Below are positions 14,711 through 23,017 of a DNA stretch of 25,184 bases, in pieces. The stretch is from JBJELF01 sp051879015 (GTDB lineage Bacteria; Bacillota; Clostridia; Lachnospirales; Lachnospiraceae), in contig JBJELF010000032.1 of assembly GCA_051879015.1 (NCBI GenBank), positions 1-25,184 on the forward strand, given 5' to 3'. The notes under the pieces were generated by a model. It made no database searches and was not told the DNA's origin. It saw only the letters and a program-made list of their open reading frames with translations. Both the position numbers and the translations under genes were made by a program. The stretch's first letter is position 1; each line of letters opens with the position of its first letter.

Positions 14711-16176
14711 TGGTACAGTTGGGCAGAAAAGGAGATATTAATTATATAGAAAGCGCTAATCACAGTTATTTTATTCTGGAAAAACAGCAGATGGATTATC
14801 AAATGCAGATGATTCTGGTGAATCCATTGGAAAATTTGTTGAAAGTAGAGGCACATCAGCTGAATACTTCCACTGATTTTTATTATGAAGTTTCTTCTCT
14901 GATTTCTCTAAAGGGAAAATATCAGAGTGCAAAAATAGAAGGAAAACAGATTCAAATTTTTTTCTATGAATTGCAGCATGTAATATCGGTGCTGGAAAGT
15001 TATTTGCTGGATGAGAATCGTTTAGTTTTAGACCCAGAGTATATTTATTGGAATGAGGCAACTCAGAATGCCTTGTTTTGTTTTGCACCAGAGGGATATC
15101 AGAATATTTGTTTTCAAGAGGGGCTGCAAAATTTAATTCAATATATTATGAAGCGAGTCAATCATGAAGACGAAATTAGTATGAAAATGGCCTATCGTAT
15201 TTTTAATGTAGTGATTCGGGATCATTTTCGATTGGAAGATGTGTTATTAGCGTTGAGGGAAGTCTCAAAAGAGGAAGGGATGAAAGAGAACATCCCGCAG
15301 GAATCCATGGTCTTAGAAGAAATCAAAGAGCCTTCTTTTTTTAATGCAAAAAAATTGAAATCATATTCTAATGAACAATGTGATTCAAAGTTAGAAAAAA
15401 ATCAGGGAAAATCAATTTTATGGATAAAAGTGCTGGCTGCGGCAAGTGTAATTTCAATATGCAGCATTTTATTTCTTTGGGGAGAAGGTCTACTAAATCC
15501 GACGCTATGGAGCCTCTTGGGAGCAAGAAGAATGTTAAAGATTTTGTTAGGGAGATTTCTGGGAGTTTTCAGCCTTGCAGTGGGAATTTTGCTGGGAATT
15601 ATTTATCTTAGACATAAAAAATTAGATAAACAAGCAGCAGAAAATGAAAAGCAAGAAACAAGCTTTGGGAGGCAGAGAATTCGAGGGGGAGCAGAAAACG
15701 AAATACAAGAACAAAACTCGGTGGGTCAGAGAGTTCGAGTAGAAAAATCAGAAAGAGTGGAGCCAGAAGAATTTCAAGAAAATCTGATTGGTGAGATAGA
15801 GGAAGAACAGGATTTTATTGAAGTTTATCCGGATGAAACATCAGCTCTCATGGAGACAACCGTACTTGAAGTTCAAAGTCAAAAGTCCCATCAATTGTTG
15901 AGCCGTGAAGCTTCTCAGTATGATTCTTTTACGATTAATACATATCCTTTTTTGATTGGTAAGGACAGTAGTCAATGTCAGGCAGTTCTGCCTCTTTCGA
16001 CGGTAAGTCGTGTCCATGCAAGGTTGGAGAGAGAGGGAGAATTGGTTTATCTCTATGATAATGGTTCAACCAATGGTACCTGGGTCAACCAGCGAAAAAT
16101 AGAGAAAGAAGAAAAGATTCTGCTGAAAACAGGGGATGAAGTTAAATTTGCAGTTGCAATATTTACATTTTTGTAG
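14710..16176 (+). CDS. DUF6382 and FHA domain membrane protein of the Tad locus
   Basis: This 488-residue protein has an N-terminal domain of about 190 residues resembling DUF6382, two membrane helices (about 237-263 and 276-300), an acidic/basic linker, and a C-terminal FHA domain (about 412-488). FHA landmarks are LIGKDSSQC, SRVHARLE and DNGSTNGTWVN, the phosphothreonine-binding loops. FHA domains bind phosphothreonine, so this last gene may tie pilus activity to Ser/Thr kinase signalling; no kinase is seen in this window. The start is GTG 14710, overlapping the previous stop by one base, with a GGAAGG site about 11 bases upstream. This architecture is common at the end of Clostridial Tad loci. 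Confidence 0.8.
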   Translation: MVQLGRKGDINYIESANHSYFILEKQQMDYQMQMILVNPLENLLKVEAHQLNTSTDFYYEVSSLISLKGKYQSAKIEGKQIQIFFYELQHVISVLESYLLDENRLVLDPEYIYWNEATQNALFCFAPEGYQNICFQEGLQNLIQYIMKRVNHEDEISMKMAYRIFNVVIRDHFRLEDVLLALREVSKEEGMKENIPQESMVLEEIKEPSFFNAKKLKSYSNEQCDSKLEKNQGKSILWIKVLAAASVISICSILFLWGEGLLNPTLWSLLGARRMLKILLGRFLGVFSLAVGILLGIIYLRHKKLDKQAAENEKQETSFGRQRIRGGAENEIQEQNSVGQRVRVEKSERVEPEEFQENLIGEIEEEQDFIEVYPDETSALMETTVLEVQSQKSHQLLSREASQYDSFTINTYPFLIGKDSSQCQAVLPLSTVSRVHARLEREGELVYLYDNGSTNGTWVNQRKIEKEEKILLKTGDEVKFAVAIFTFL

Positions 16177-16187
16177 GAAAAAACTTC

Positions 16188-16217
16188 TTGACAATTCTTT
16201 GGTGAATATGTTATAGT
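16188..16217 (+). promoter_or_regulatory. Strong promoter of the SRP RNA gene
   Basis: Consensus TTGACA (16188-16193) and TATAGT (16212-16217) with a TG one base upstream of the -10 (extended -10) at 18-base spacing, starting 12 bases after the FHA gene stop. The predicted start is near 16224, which agrees with the 5' end of the RNA. Confidence 0.85.
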
Positions 16218-16224
16218 TAAACAA

Positions 16225-16487
16225 CCGTGCAGCCGGGGAGGTAGCGGCGCCTTGTACCTGAAATCCGCTATAGCAGGGGTGATATCCACGTCTGAGGCTA
16301 TCTTTTGTGAAGCTGCCTTCTGAAAGTGGCGTTGAGATCTGGGTCTTACGCGGCAGAAACTCATGAACCGTGTCAGGTCAGGAATGAAGCAGCACTAAGT
16401 GAGAACTTCTGGGTGACGTGAGGGTGCCTGGGTTGAGTTAACTACAGGAGTAACGTTTGTAGAAGCTAGTCGAAGCTGGATGCACGG
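16225..16487 (+). ncRNA. ffs: Signal recognition particle RNA (SRP/4.5S-like scRNA, long form with Alu domain)
   Basis: SRP RNA binds Ffh and targets nascent membrane and secreted proteins to the membrane. About 263 bases: the ends CCGTGCA and TGCACGG pair; the 5' Alu domain carries GGGGAGGTAGCGG and CCTGTACC-like loops (here TTGTACCTG), matching Bacillus scRNA; the S domain has GAACCGTGTCAGGT, the GGAA tetraloop at 16381-16384, and GAAGCAGCACTAAGTG. The tetraloop closing pair is A-U instead of the common C-G. It has its own promoter and terminator. The exact ends are set from the closing helix. Confidence 0.95.
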
Positions 16488-16511
16488 AAAAGAAAAACAG
16501 AGCAAAAAACG

Positions 16512-16544
16512 GGAGTCAGTTATTGCAAAGCTGACTCCTTTTTT
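16512..16544 (+). terminator. Terminator of the SRP RNA gene
   Basis: GGAGTCAG (16512-16519) pairs with CTGACTCC (16531-16538), followed by six T. Confidence 0.92.
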
Positions 16545-16606
16545 GTATAATAAAGAAAACTTGTAATTACTCAGTTAATTTTATAAAACGAAAGGATGGT
16601 AACTGC

Positions 16607-17683
16607 ATGAAACGAATCGGTATGTTGACTAGTGGCGGAGATTGTCAAAGTTTAAATGCAACGATGCGCGGCGTTGCAAAAAGTCTCTACAATATGTATG
16701 GTGATGAAGTAGAAATCTATGGATTCTCAGAGGGTTATAAGGGATTGATGTACAAGGATTTCCGCATTATGAAGCCGAGAGACTTCGCTGGAATTTTGAC
16801 AGAGGGCGGCACTATTTTGGGTACTTCCAGACAGCCATTTAAACTGATGCGCGTGCCGACTCCAGAGGGAATGGACAAGGTAGCGGCGATGAAGGATACC
16901 TATTATAAGCTGAGATTGGATTGCTTGGTTGTGTTAGGTGGAAATGGCAGTCAGAAAACAGCTAATCTTTTGAGTGAGGAAGGATTAAATGTCATTGGAT
17001 TGCCAAAAACCATCGACAATGATTTGTGGGGAACAGACATGACATTTGGTTTTCAAAGTGCAGTAGATATTGCTACCAATGCTATTGACTGTATTCATAC
17101 CACAGCAGCCTCTCATGGACGAGTATTTATTGTAGAGATTATGGGACATAAGGTTGGCTGGCTCACACTTCATGCCGGTATTGCAGGGGGTGCGGATATC
17201 ATTCTTTTGCCAGAAATTCCGTATGATATCAACAGTATTGCGGCAGCTTTAGATAGGCGTACTGCAGAGGGTAAGAGATTTTCTATCGTCGCAGTGGCAG
17301 AGGGGGCTATCTCCAAGGAAGATGCAGCCCTTTCCAAGAAAGATTACAAAAAGAAGGTGGCAAGCCGACAGTATCCATCCATCGCCTATGAGGTAGGTGC
17401 ACAGATCGCAGCAGCTACGGGTCAGGAAGTGCGTGTCACCGTGCCGGGACATACCCAGAGAGGTGGCGGTCCATGTGCTTATGACCGAGTACTCTCCACG
17501 AGACTGGGCGCAGCGGCAGGTAAAATGATTGATCAGGGCGAGTTTGGTTATCTTGTTGGTATTAAAAATAATGAGATTACAAAAATTCCGTTGAGTGATG
17601 TGGCAGGAAAACTCAAGAAAGTAGAGCCGGACTGCAGCTTGATTCAGGAAGCAAAGCTAATCGGAATTAATTTTGGAGATTAA
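16607..17683 (+). CDS. pfkA: 6-phosphofructokinase (PfkA family, group with mixed ATP/PPi determinants)
   Basis: Phosphorylates fructose 6-phosphate to fructose 1,6-bisphosphate in glycolysis. It is 358 residues, slightly longer than E. coli PfkA. Motifs: MLTSGGDCQSLNA at the N-terminus, GGTILGTSR near 67-75, GGNGS at 111-115, PKTIDNDLWGTD at 133-144 (D137 equals the catalytic base), EIMGHKVGW near 177-185 and PGHTQRGG. In this fold Gly114 usually means ATP and Asp means PPi, while Lys134 is usual in PPi enzymes and Gly in ATP enzymes. This protein has G114 and K134, and Asn113 in place of the usual Asp, so the phosphate donor cannot be assigned. RBS AAAGGATGG. dnaX starts 5 bases after the stop. 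Confidence 0.92.
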   Translation: MKRIGMLTSGGDCQSLNATMRGVAKSLYNMYGDEVEIYGFSEGYKGLMYKDFRIMKPRDFAGILTEGGTILGTSRQPFKLMRVPTPEGMDKVAAMKDTYYKLRLDCLVVLGGNGSQKTANLLSEEGLNVIGLPKTIDNDLWGTDMTFGFQSAVDIATNAIDCIHTTAASHGRVFIVEIMGHKVGWLTLHAGIAGGADIILLPEIPYDINSIAAALDRRTAEGKRFSIVAVAEGAISKEDAALSKKDYKKKVASRQYPSIAYEVGAQIAAATGQEVRVTVPGHTQRGGGPCAYDRVLSTRLGAAAGKMIDQGEFGYLVGIKNNEITKIPLSDVAGKLKKVEPDCSLIQEAKLIGINFGD

Positions 17684-17688
17684 AGCGA

Positions 17689-19323
17689 ATGAGTTATACG
17701 GCATTATACCGTAAATGGCGTCCCGAGAAGTTCGAGGATGTGCGCGGTCAGGATCACATTGTAAAAACTTTAAGAAATCAAATATTATCCAATCGAATTG
17801 GTCATGCCTATCTTTTTTGCGGCACCCGTGGAACGGGAAAGACCACGTTGGCAAAAATTTTTGCGCGCGCCGTCAACTGTGAGCACACAGTTGACGGCAG
17901 CCCATGCAATCAGTGTGCGCTCTGTCAGTCCATTAAGTCAGGTGCCTCAGTCAATGTGGTGGAGATAGATGCGGCTTCCAACAATGGTGTGGACAATATT
18001 CGTGAAATTCGAGATGAAGTGCGATACTCTCCAACAGAGGGAAAATACCGTGTTTATATTATAGATGAGGTACATATGCTGTCTACAGGAGCTTTCAATG
18101 CCTTGTTGAAGACATTGGAAGAGCCTCCGGCATATGTTATTTTCATTTTGGCGACGACAGAAGTGCAGAAAATTCCTATTACAGTACTTTCAAGATGTCA
18201 GCGATATGATTTTCGACGTATTGCTAATCAGACGATTGAACAGCAGCTGCGATTTTTGGTGGATGAGGAAGGTGTGAAGGCAGAAGAAGAAGCTTTGGCC
18301 TATATTGCACGTACAGCGGATGGCTCTATGCGTGATGCGCTGAGTTTGTTGGAACAATGTATTTCCTTCTATTATGGAGAGAGATTAACTTACGAGAAAG
18401 CATTGGAAGTTTTGGGTGCAGTGGATACCAGCGTATTCAGCAAAGTACTGCGATGTGTTTTGGATAAAAATGTCGCAGGCTGTGTCCAGCAGTTAGATGA
18501 AGTTTTTGCTCAAGGCCGAGATTTAAATCAATTTGTCACTGATTTTATCTGGTATCTGCGAAGTATTTTGCTGGTACAGACAGCGGACAAGGCAGAAAAT
18601 GTTCTGGATATGTCCAGAGATAATCTGATGGCGTTGAAGGAAGAGTCAAAAATGCTGGCATTGGAGACTTTACTGCGCTATATTCGAGTGTTGAGTGAAC
18701 TGTCCAATCAAATTCGATATGCTAGTGCGAAGCGAGTACTGATTGAAGTAGCGTTGATTAAGCTAATGAAACCTGAGATGGAGCAGGATATCGAAAGTCT
18801 GGCGCAGCGTATCAGTGATTTGGAGAGCCAACTGGCAGGTGGTGTGGTGACAATCCAATCAGGAGAGAATAAAAATTTTTCGCGTGTCCAAGCTTCCTTA
18901 AAAGAAGAGGAAGCTGCTGCACAATCTTTGGATGATGTACAGGTATCTCCAGCTCAATATGAAGATTATATGCAGTTGAAAAGGGATTGGAAATCCATTT
19001 TGCAGGGATTGTTTCCAATGTATCGCAGCTGCATGCAGGATACCTATATTGGTTTTGACCGTGCAACAGGTAAAGTGAGTGTTTTGTTTGAGGATGAACT
19101 GCATTATAGAATTATGAAAACCTCTGATGATAAGCTAGAAGATATCTGTCGAGTGTTGGAGGAGCGGTATCATCGTAAATTTGATATTTGTTTTCAGTTG
19201 GCTCGGGAGGCACATAGGGCTAATCCAGTGCCATCCAGTGATTTGGGAATTGAGGGTGTGCAGGAACTGTCTGAAGATAGTATCAGTATTCCCGGTATTA
19301 ATATGGATATTGGGTTTGTTTGA
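17689..19323 (+). CDS. dnaX: DNA polymerase III subunits gamma/tau
   Basis: Clamp-loader ATPase of the replisome, 544 residues. Motifs: YRKWRP near 7-12, Walker A GTRGTGKT at 45-52, a zinc-binding set C64, C73, C76, C79, VVEIDAASNNGVDNIRE near 90-106, DEVHML (Walker B) at 126-131, ALLKTLEEPP, and the sensor ILATTEVQKIP followed by SRCQRYDF. The C-terminal third is low in similarity, as usual. The start ATG 17689 has a GGAG site (17675-17678) inside the last codons of pfkA, so both genes form one unit. A perfect 13-bp hairpin lies within the zinc-finger codons. I see no convincing frameshift site for a separate gamma form. Confidence 0.96.
   Translation: MSYTALYRKWRPEKFEDVRGQDHIVKTLRNQILSNRIGHAYLFCGTRGTGKTTLAKIFARAVNCEHTVDGSPCNQCALCQSIKSGASVNVVEIDAASNNGVDNIREIRDEVRYSPTEGKYRVYIIDEVHMLSTGAFNALLKTLEEPPAYVIFILATTEVQKIPITVLSRCQRYDFRRIANQTIEQQLRFLVDEEGVKAEEEALAYIARTADGSMRDALSLLEQCISFYYGERLTYEKALEVLGAVDTSVFSKVLRCVLDKNVAGCVQQLDEVFAQGRDLNQFVTDFIWYLRSILLVQTADKAENVLDMSRDNLMALKEESKMLALETLLRYIRVLSELSNQIRYASAKRVLIEVALIKLMKPEMEQDIESLAQRISDLESQLAGGVVTIQSGENKNFSRVQASLKEEEAAAQSLDDVQVSPAQYEDYMQLKRDWKSILQGLFPMYRSCMQDTYIGFDRATGKVSVLFEDELHYRIMKTSDDKLEDICRVLEERYHRKFDICFQLAREAHRANPVPSSDLGIEGVQELSEDSISIPGINMDIGFV
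17869..17898. repeat. Perfect 13-bp inverted repeat inside dnaX
   Basis: Arms 17869-17881 and 17886-17898 are perfectly complementary around a 4-base loop (AGCA). It is GC-rich compared with the surrounding gene and covers the codons around C64 of the zinc-binding set. Confidence 0.8.
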
Positions 19324-19355
19324 TACTATTTCTTTAGCTGTTCTGGAAAAATATA

Positions 19356-19384
19356 TTTACGAATAATTAAATTTCGTGTATGAT
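19356..19384 (+). promoter_or_regulatory. Candidate promoter of the ybaB-recR operon
   Basis: TTTACG (19356-19361) and TATGAT (19379-19384) are 17 bases apart, about 30 bases before the ybaB start and its AGGAGG site. It suggests transcription separate from pfkA-dnaX. Confidence 0.45.
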
Positions 19385-19414
19385 AAGAGAGAAAAAAATT
19401 AGGAGGATATAACA

Positions 19415-19759
19415 ATGGCAAAGAGAGGCGGATTTGCTGGCGGAATGCCAGGCAATATGAATAATATGATGAAGCAGGCACAGCGCATGCAGAAGAAAAT
19501 GGAAGAGCAGCAGAAAGAGTTAGAAGAGAAAGTATTCACTGCCACTGCTGGCGGCAATGCGGTTGAGGTGAGTATTTCTGGAAAGAGAGAAGTCATGAGT
19601 GTCAAGTTAGCTGAGGAGGTTGTTGACCCAGATGACATCGAGATGCTGCAGGATTTAATTGTTGCGGCAACCAATGAGGCATTGAGAAAGGTCGATGAGG
19701 CTGCTAATGCAAACATGGCTGCATTGACAGGCGGTTTGGGAAATCTCGGATTATTCTAA
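19415..19759 (+). CDS. ybaB: YbaB/EbfC family nucleoid-associated protein
   Basis: A small (114 residues) dimeric DNA-binding protein that coats the nucleoid; its gene lies between dnaX and recR in most bacteria, as here. Visible: a Gly/Met-rich start (GGMPGNMNNMMKQAQRMQKKMEEQQKELEE, long helix about 13-40, cited here only by position beyond the first residues), then VFTATAGGNAVEVSISGKRE and a C-terminal helix with LQDLIVAATNEALRKVDE, ending in the Gly/Leu tail GGLGNLGLF. A strong AGGAGG site precedes the ATG. recR begins 10 bases after the stop. Confidence 0.95.
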   Translation: MAKRGGFAGGMPGNMNNMMKQAQRMQKKMEEQQKELEEKVFTATAGGNAVEVSISGKREVMSVKLAEEVVDPDDIEMLQDLIVAATNEALRKVDEAANANMAALTGGLGNLGLF

Positions 19760-19769
19760 GAGGGTGATT

Positions 19770-20366
19770 ATGGATTATTACAGTAGTCAGGTGACAAAAC
19801 TGATTGAGGAACTTTCGCTGCTGCCAGGTATTGGAAACAAGTCTGCGCAGCGTTTGGCCTTTCATATTATCAATATGCCAGTAGAGCAGGCAGAACGTCT
19901 GGCAGGTACTATCGTCAGTGCAAGAAAAAATATTCGCTATTGCAAACAGTGCTGTACCTTGACGGATCAGGAATTGTGTCCAATTTGTTCCAGCCCAAAG
20001 AGAGACCATAGAACCATTATGGTGGTAGAAAATACACGAGACTTGGCGGCTTATGAGAAGACGGGTCGCTATGAGGGCGTTTATCATGTGCTGCATGGAG
20101 CTATTTCACCTATGTTGGGTATTGGGCCAAATGATATTCGTTTGAAAGAATTGATGCAGCGACTGCAAGGTGATGTCAATGAAGTAATTATTGCCACCAA
20201 TTCCAGTTTAGAAGGTGAGACCACTGCTATGTATATCAGTAAGTTGATTAAACCGACGGGGATTAAGGTGACGCGCATTGCCAGCGGTGTGCCAGTTGGC
20301 GGAGATTTGGAGTATATTGATGAGGTAACTTTGCTGCGGGCATTAGAGGGCAGAGTTACTTTGTAG
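19770..20366 (+). CDS. recR: Recombination mediator protein RecR
   Basis: RecR works with RecO and RecF to load RecA at gaps and stalled forks. 198 residues, the standard length. A helix-hairpin-helix (LLPGIGNKSAQRLAFH, about 18-32), a C4 zinc finger (C58, C61, C70, C73) and a Toprim domain (about 81-175, VVENTRDL and GAISPMLGIGPNDI) are all present. The start is ATG 19770: AGAGGG ends 5 bases before it, and MDYYSSQVTKLI matches the family start, so the GTG at 19764 is rejected. It is in one unit with ybaB and the next two genes. Confidence 0.97.
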   Translation: MDYYSSQVTKLIEELSLLPGIGNKSAQRLAFHIINMPVEQAERLAGTIVSARKNIRYCKQCCTLTDQELCPICSSPKRDHRTIMVVENTRDLAAYEKTGRYEGVYHVLHGAISPMLGIGPNDIRLKELMQRLQGDVNEVIIATNSSLEGETTAMYISKLIKPTGIKVTRIASGVPVGGDLEYIDEVTLLRALEGRVTL

Positions 20367-20379
20367 GCGGGAGGAGAAC

Positions 20380-22200
20380 ATGACGAAGCAAATGCGGAAG
20401 ACAAAGTTGGAGCTGATAAAAACACTTTTTGAAAAGAAAGATTTTTTTCAGGCTATGACTCTATGCAATGAAATAGACTGGTCAACAGTAAAAAATGTCA
20501 GAGATTTGGTTATTGCCTCTGATATTTATAAGGTAAATGGGAAATTTGACGAAGCATTTCGATGTCTGGAGTTTGCTTATGATTGTGTACCAGTGGGAAA
20601 GCGCATTCTGTATCAGATGTTAAATTTAGCCTTAGATACGGAAAATATCGAGAGAGCAGAAGAATATATGGAAGAGTACGAGCGACGTTCCTTTAATGAT
20701 TCGGAGACTCTGATTTTAAGGTATCGTTTGGGGCGTTTAAAAAAGAAAACGCCAGAAACTTTGATTCCTATTTTAAAGCAATATCTGGAGGAAAATCTTG
20801 ATGAACAGTGGAGCTATGAGCTGGCGAAACTGTATGCGGAAAATAATCAAATAGAAGAATGCGTAGATATGTGTGATTACGTGATTCTCTGGTTTAGTGT
20901 GGGAGAGTATGTAGACAAGGCTATTGAGTTAAAATCTCAATTTGCAGAGCTGACAGAAGAACAGATTGAAAAACGAGATAACAAGACTAAATTTCAGGCT
21001 CGATTGCGTCAGGTAGAGTTGGAATACCGCAGTCCAGAGGATATTCAGGTATTGACTAATCGTCGTCAGCAGGAAGAAGAAGCAGCCAGATTGGCTGCTC
21101 GAGGAATTGTAGCTTCTCAAGTGGAGGTGCCAACAATTAAGCCAGAAATGATCGAGAAGGAGGATTCTCTTGTAGAAAACCTTTCAGCCGATAAGGACAC
21201 TTCTGCTGAAGAAGTTTCGCCTACAAAAGAATTTACGATTAAGATACCATCCTTCCGCAGTAAGGCTCAATCATCAGAGAAGATATACCAGCGAATTCAG
21301 CAGGCAAAAGAAAATTTAAAGCAGGAAGTATGGATGAACAGGGAGTCTGAGCAAATGCCTGACAATATTTCGGATATGCTTCCTAAAGAAGAGGAAGAAA
21401 GTAAAAATATAGAGGAAGAGGCATTAAGCGAAGAGAGAAATCAAGCTGAGGACGATAAAACAGCGAAGACAGAAGAAATTTTCCCAAAAGTTTCTAATGA
21501 TTTGCTGATAAATACGAGGGAGATTGTGTTGGAAGGACGGGCTTGGCATTTGGCTGTTCGTTGCTCTGTGCCTGAGAAGGGTTATGATTATGCAGTGAAA
21601 CGAATCAGAGAACTTTCGCAGGAACATCCTACAGAGGGTTATCCTTCTGAGATTATGCGTACTACGGGGATGCAGCTTAATATTTATGGTATCGCTAAGA
21701 AAAGTGAAGAATTTTTAGGAAAGGCTATGATTTTGGAGTCAGCAGGAGAGTTGGCGGATGCTCGCATGAAAGAGTTGTTTGATTTGATGCAGCAGAATAT
21801 TCTGATAGTATTCGTGGACTATCCAGAGCGATTGGAGCGATTTTTAAGACGATACCCTAATATGACATCAAAGATTAGTCAGGTGGAAACCGCAGTTGTA
21901 TATGATGAAGATTCTTTGTTGGATTATGGGCAAAAGTATGCGGACCAGAGGGATTATGTCTTTCGTGAAGATGCACTTTTGGTATTAGATAGAGTCATTA
22001 AAAGAATTTTATTGTCCGATAAAGAACATCCAGAGAAAGAAGTAGAGCAATATATTGATGAAGTGATTCAATATTCTGAGAAAAGCGGGTTTATGCGAAC
22101 CGTCAAGGATATTTTCTTTGTACGCTATGACAAGGAACATCGACTGATTTTGAAAAAAGAAGACTTGGAGAAAGTAGATTGGAAGGAGAATCTAGAATGA
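20380..22200 (+). CDS. TPR-like protein with a decayed SpoVK/CbbX-type AAA+ domain
   Basis: A 606-residue cytoplasmic protein without a name I can give. Residues about 1-190 are helical repeats of TPR type (for example KVNGKFDEAFRCLEFAYDCV and the ENIERAEEYMEEY helix). About 190-385 is a charged, probably disordered linker rich in Glu/Lys. Residues about 385-545 resemble a CbbX/SpoVK-type AAA+ core: GKAMILESAGELAD at the Walker B position (448-460), then NILIVFVDYPERLERFLRRY (473-491) and PNMTSK, like the family's pattern of a Tyr-Pro followed by ERFL and NPG, then DYGQKYADQRDY. No Walker A P-loop is visible where one is expected, so it is probably not an ATPase. GGAGGAG precedes the ATG 13 bases after recR; the end overlaps cvpA by 4 bases (ATGA). 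Confidence 0.7.
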   Translation: MTKQMRKTKLELIKTLFEKKDFFQAMTLCNEIDWSTVKNVRDLVIASDIYKVNGKFDEAFRCLEFAYDCVPVGKRILYQMLNLALDTENIERAEEYMEEYERRSFNDSETLILRYRLGRLKKKTPETLIPILKQYLEENLDEQWSYELAKLYAENNQIEECVDMCDYVILWFSVGEYVDKAIELKSQFAELTEEQIEKRDNKTKFQARLRQVELEYRSPEDIQVLTNRRQQEEEAARLAARGIVASQVEVPTIKPEMIEKEDSLVENLSADKDTSAEEVSPTKEFTIKIPSFRSKAQSSEKIYQRIQQAKENLKQEVWMNRESEQMPDNISDMLPKEEEESKNIEEEALSEERNQAEDDKTAKTEEIFPKVSNDLLINTREIVLEGRAWHLAVRCSVPEKGYDYAVKRIRELSQEHPTEGYPSEIMRTTGMQLNIYGIAKKSEEFLGKAMILESAGELADARMKELFDLMQQNILIVFVDYPERLERFLRRYPNMTSKISQVETAVVYDEDSLLDYGQKYADQRDYVFREDALLVLDRVIKRILLSDKEHPEKEVEQYIDEVIQYSEKSGFMRTVKDIFFVRYDKEHRLILKKEDLEKVDWKENLE

Positions 22201-22913
22201 ATATATTGTTGATTGTTGTGGTAGTCTACTTGTTGGTGATGTTGATTCGAGGCTATATGACAGGAGCAGTGAGAATGTTGTTGTCTTTAGTGGGAACGAT
22301 TGTAACTCTTGTGTTAGCTTATATTTTGAGTCCTTATGTGAGTAACTTTTTGGAAACTTATACGCCAGTGAGACAGGCAGTGGAATCGGGTGTAGCGCAA
22401 TATCTTGGCGAGCCCTTGGAGGAAGAACTGCAAAAGACGCTAGATGATTGGGAAAAACAGCAAAAAGAAGAATTAAAAGAAGCAGAGAATCAGGCATTGG
22501 ACGGTCTGTCCCTTCCAAAGAGTTGGCTTAAGCTGCTGAGAAAAAATAATACAGAAGAGCAGTACAAGGCGTTGGAGGTGGATAATTTTATTGATTATGT
22601 GAATAAGATGGTTGCAAATGTTATCGTTTCATGTATTTCTTTTTCTATCTTATTTATTATCATTAAAATTATCATCTGGGCGCTGTTGCTTGTGTCTGAT
22701 GCGATAACCTCCCTTCCTTTGATTCATCAAGTAAATGGACTAGCCGGCGTGGCAGTGGCATTGGTGGAGGCATTGTTAATGCTGTGGTGTCTTTCTTTGG
22801 TGCTGTCGGCTTTCAGCACTACAAGTTTTGGACAAAGCTGTATGGCTCAGATTAGTGATAGTATCTTTCTGCAGCTGATTTATAACAATAATCCTTTAAT
22901 GAAACTGTTGTAA
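22197..22913 (+). CDS. CvpA family membrane protein with an extended central loop
   Basis: CvpA-family inner-membrane proteins are linked to colicin V production and, in some bacteria, to envelope or biofilm traits; the molecular role is unclear. This 238-residue member has helices at about 2-18, 28-46, 138-167 and 182-206. A charged, coiled-coil-like stretch of some 70 residues (about 68-135, EEELQKTLDDWEKQQKEELK) sits between helices 2 and 3, making it longer than the usual 160-180 residues. ATG 22197 has GGAAGGAG 8 bases upstream and shares ATGA with the preceding stop; the upstream in-frame TTG 22179 would overlap that site. Last gene of the ybaB-recR unit, followed by a terminator. Confidence 0.78.
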   Translation: MNILLIVVVVYLLVMLIRGYMTGAVRMLLSLVGTIVTLVLAYILSPYVSNFLETYTPVRQAVESGVAQYLGEPLEEELQKTLDDWEKQQKEELKEAENQALDGLSLPKSWLKLLRKNNTEEQYKALEVDNFIDYVNKMVANVIVSCISFSILFIIIKIIIWALLLVSDAITSLPLIHQVNGLAGVAVALVEALLMLWCLSLVLSAFSTTSFGQSCMAQISDSIFLQLIYNNNPLMKLL

Positions 22914-22917
22914 AATC

Positions 22918-22995
22918 AAAAAACCGTCATTCTTTTGTGTGATATGTCTCTTATCTGTCTTGATAGGAAGCACACTAGAGGAATGGCGGTTTTTC
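22918..22995. terminator. Bidirectional terminator between cvpA and the kinase-like gene
   Basis: A long stem-loop: AAAACCGTCATTC on the left pairs with GAATGGCGGTTTTT at 22981-22994, with an inner GTGTG/CACAC stem (22937-22941 with 22971-22975). A- and T-tracts on the two sides let it serve both convergent genes. Confidence 0.85.
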
Positions 22996-23017
22996 TGACT
23001 ATTTCATGTAGGATATC

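Noticed and set aside
18868..18882. A5T5 run in dnaX as a programmed frameshift site for gamma
   Set aside because: It lacks the A-AAA-AAG slippery heptamer and I see no clear downstream stimulatory hairpin or nearby stop in the -1 frame that I can support.
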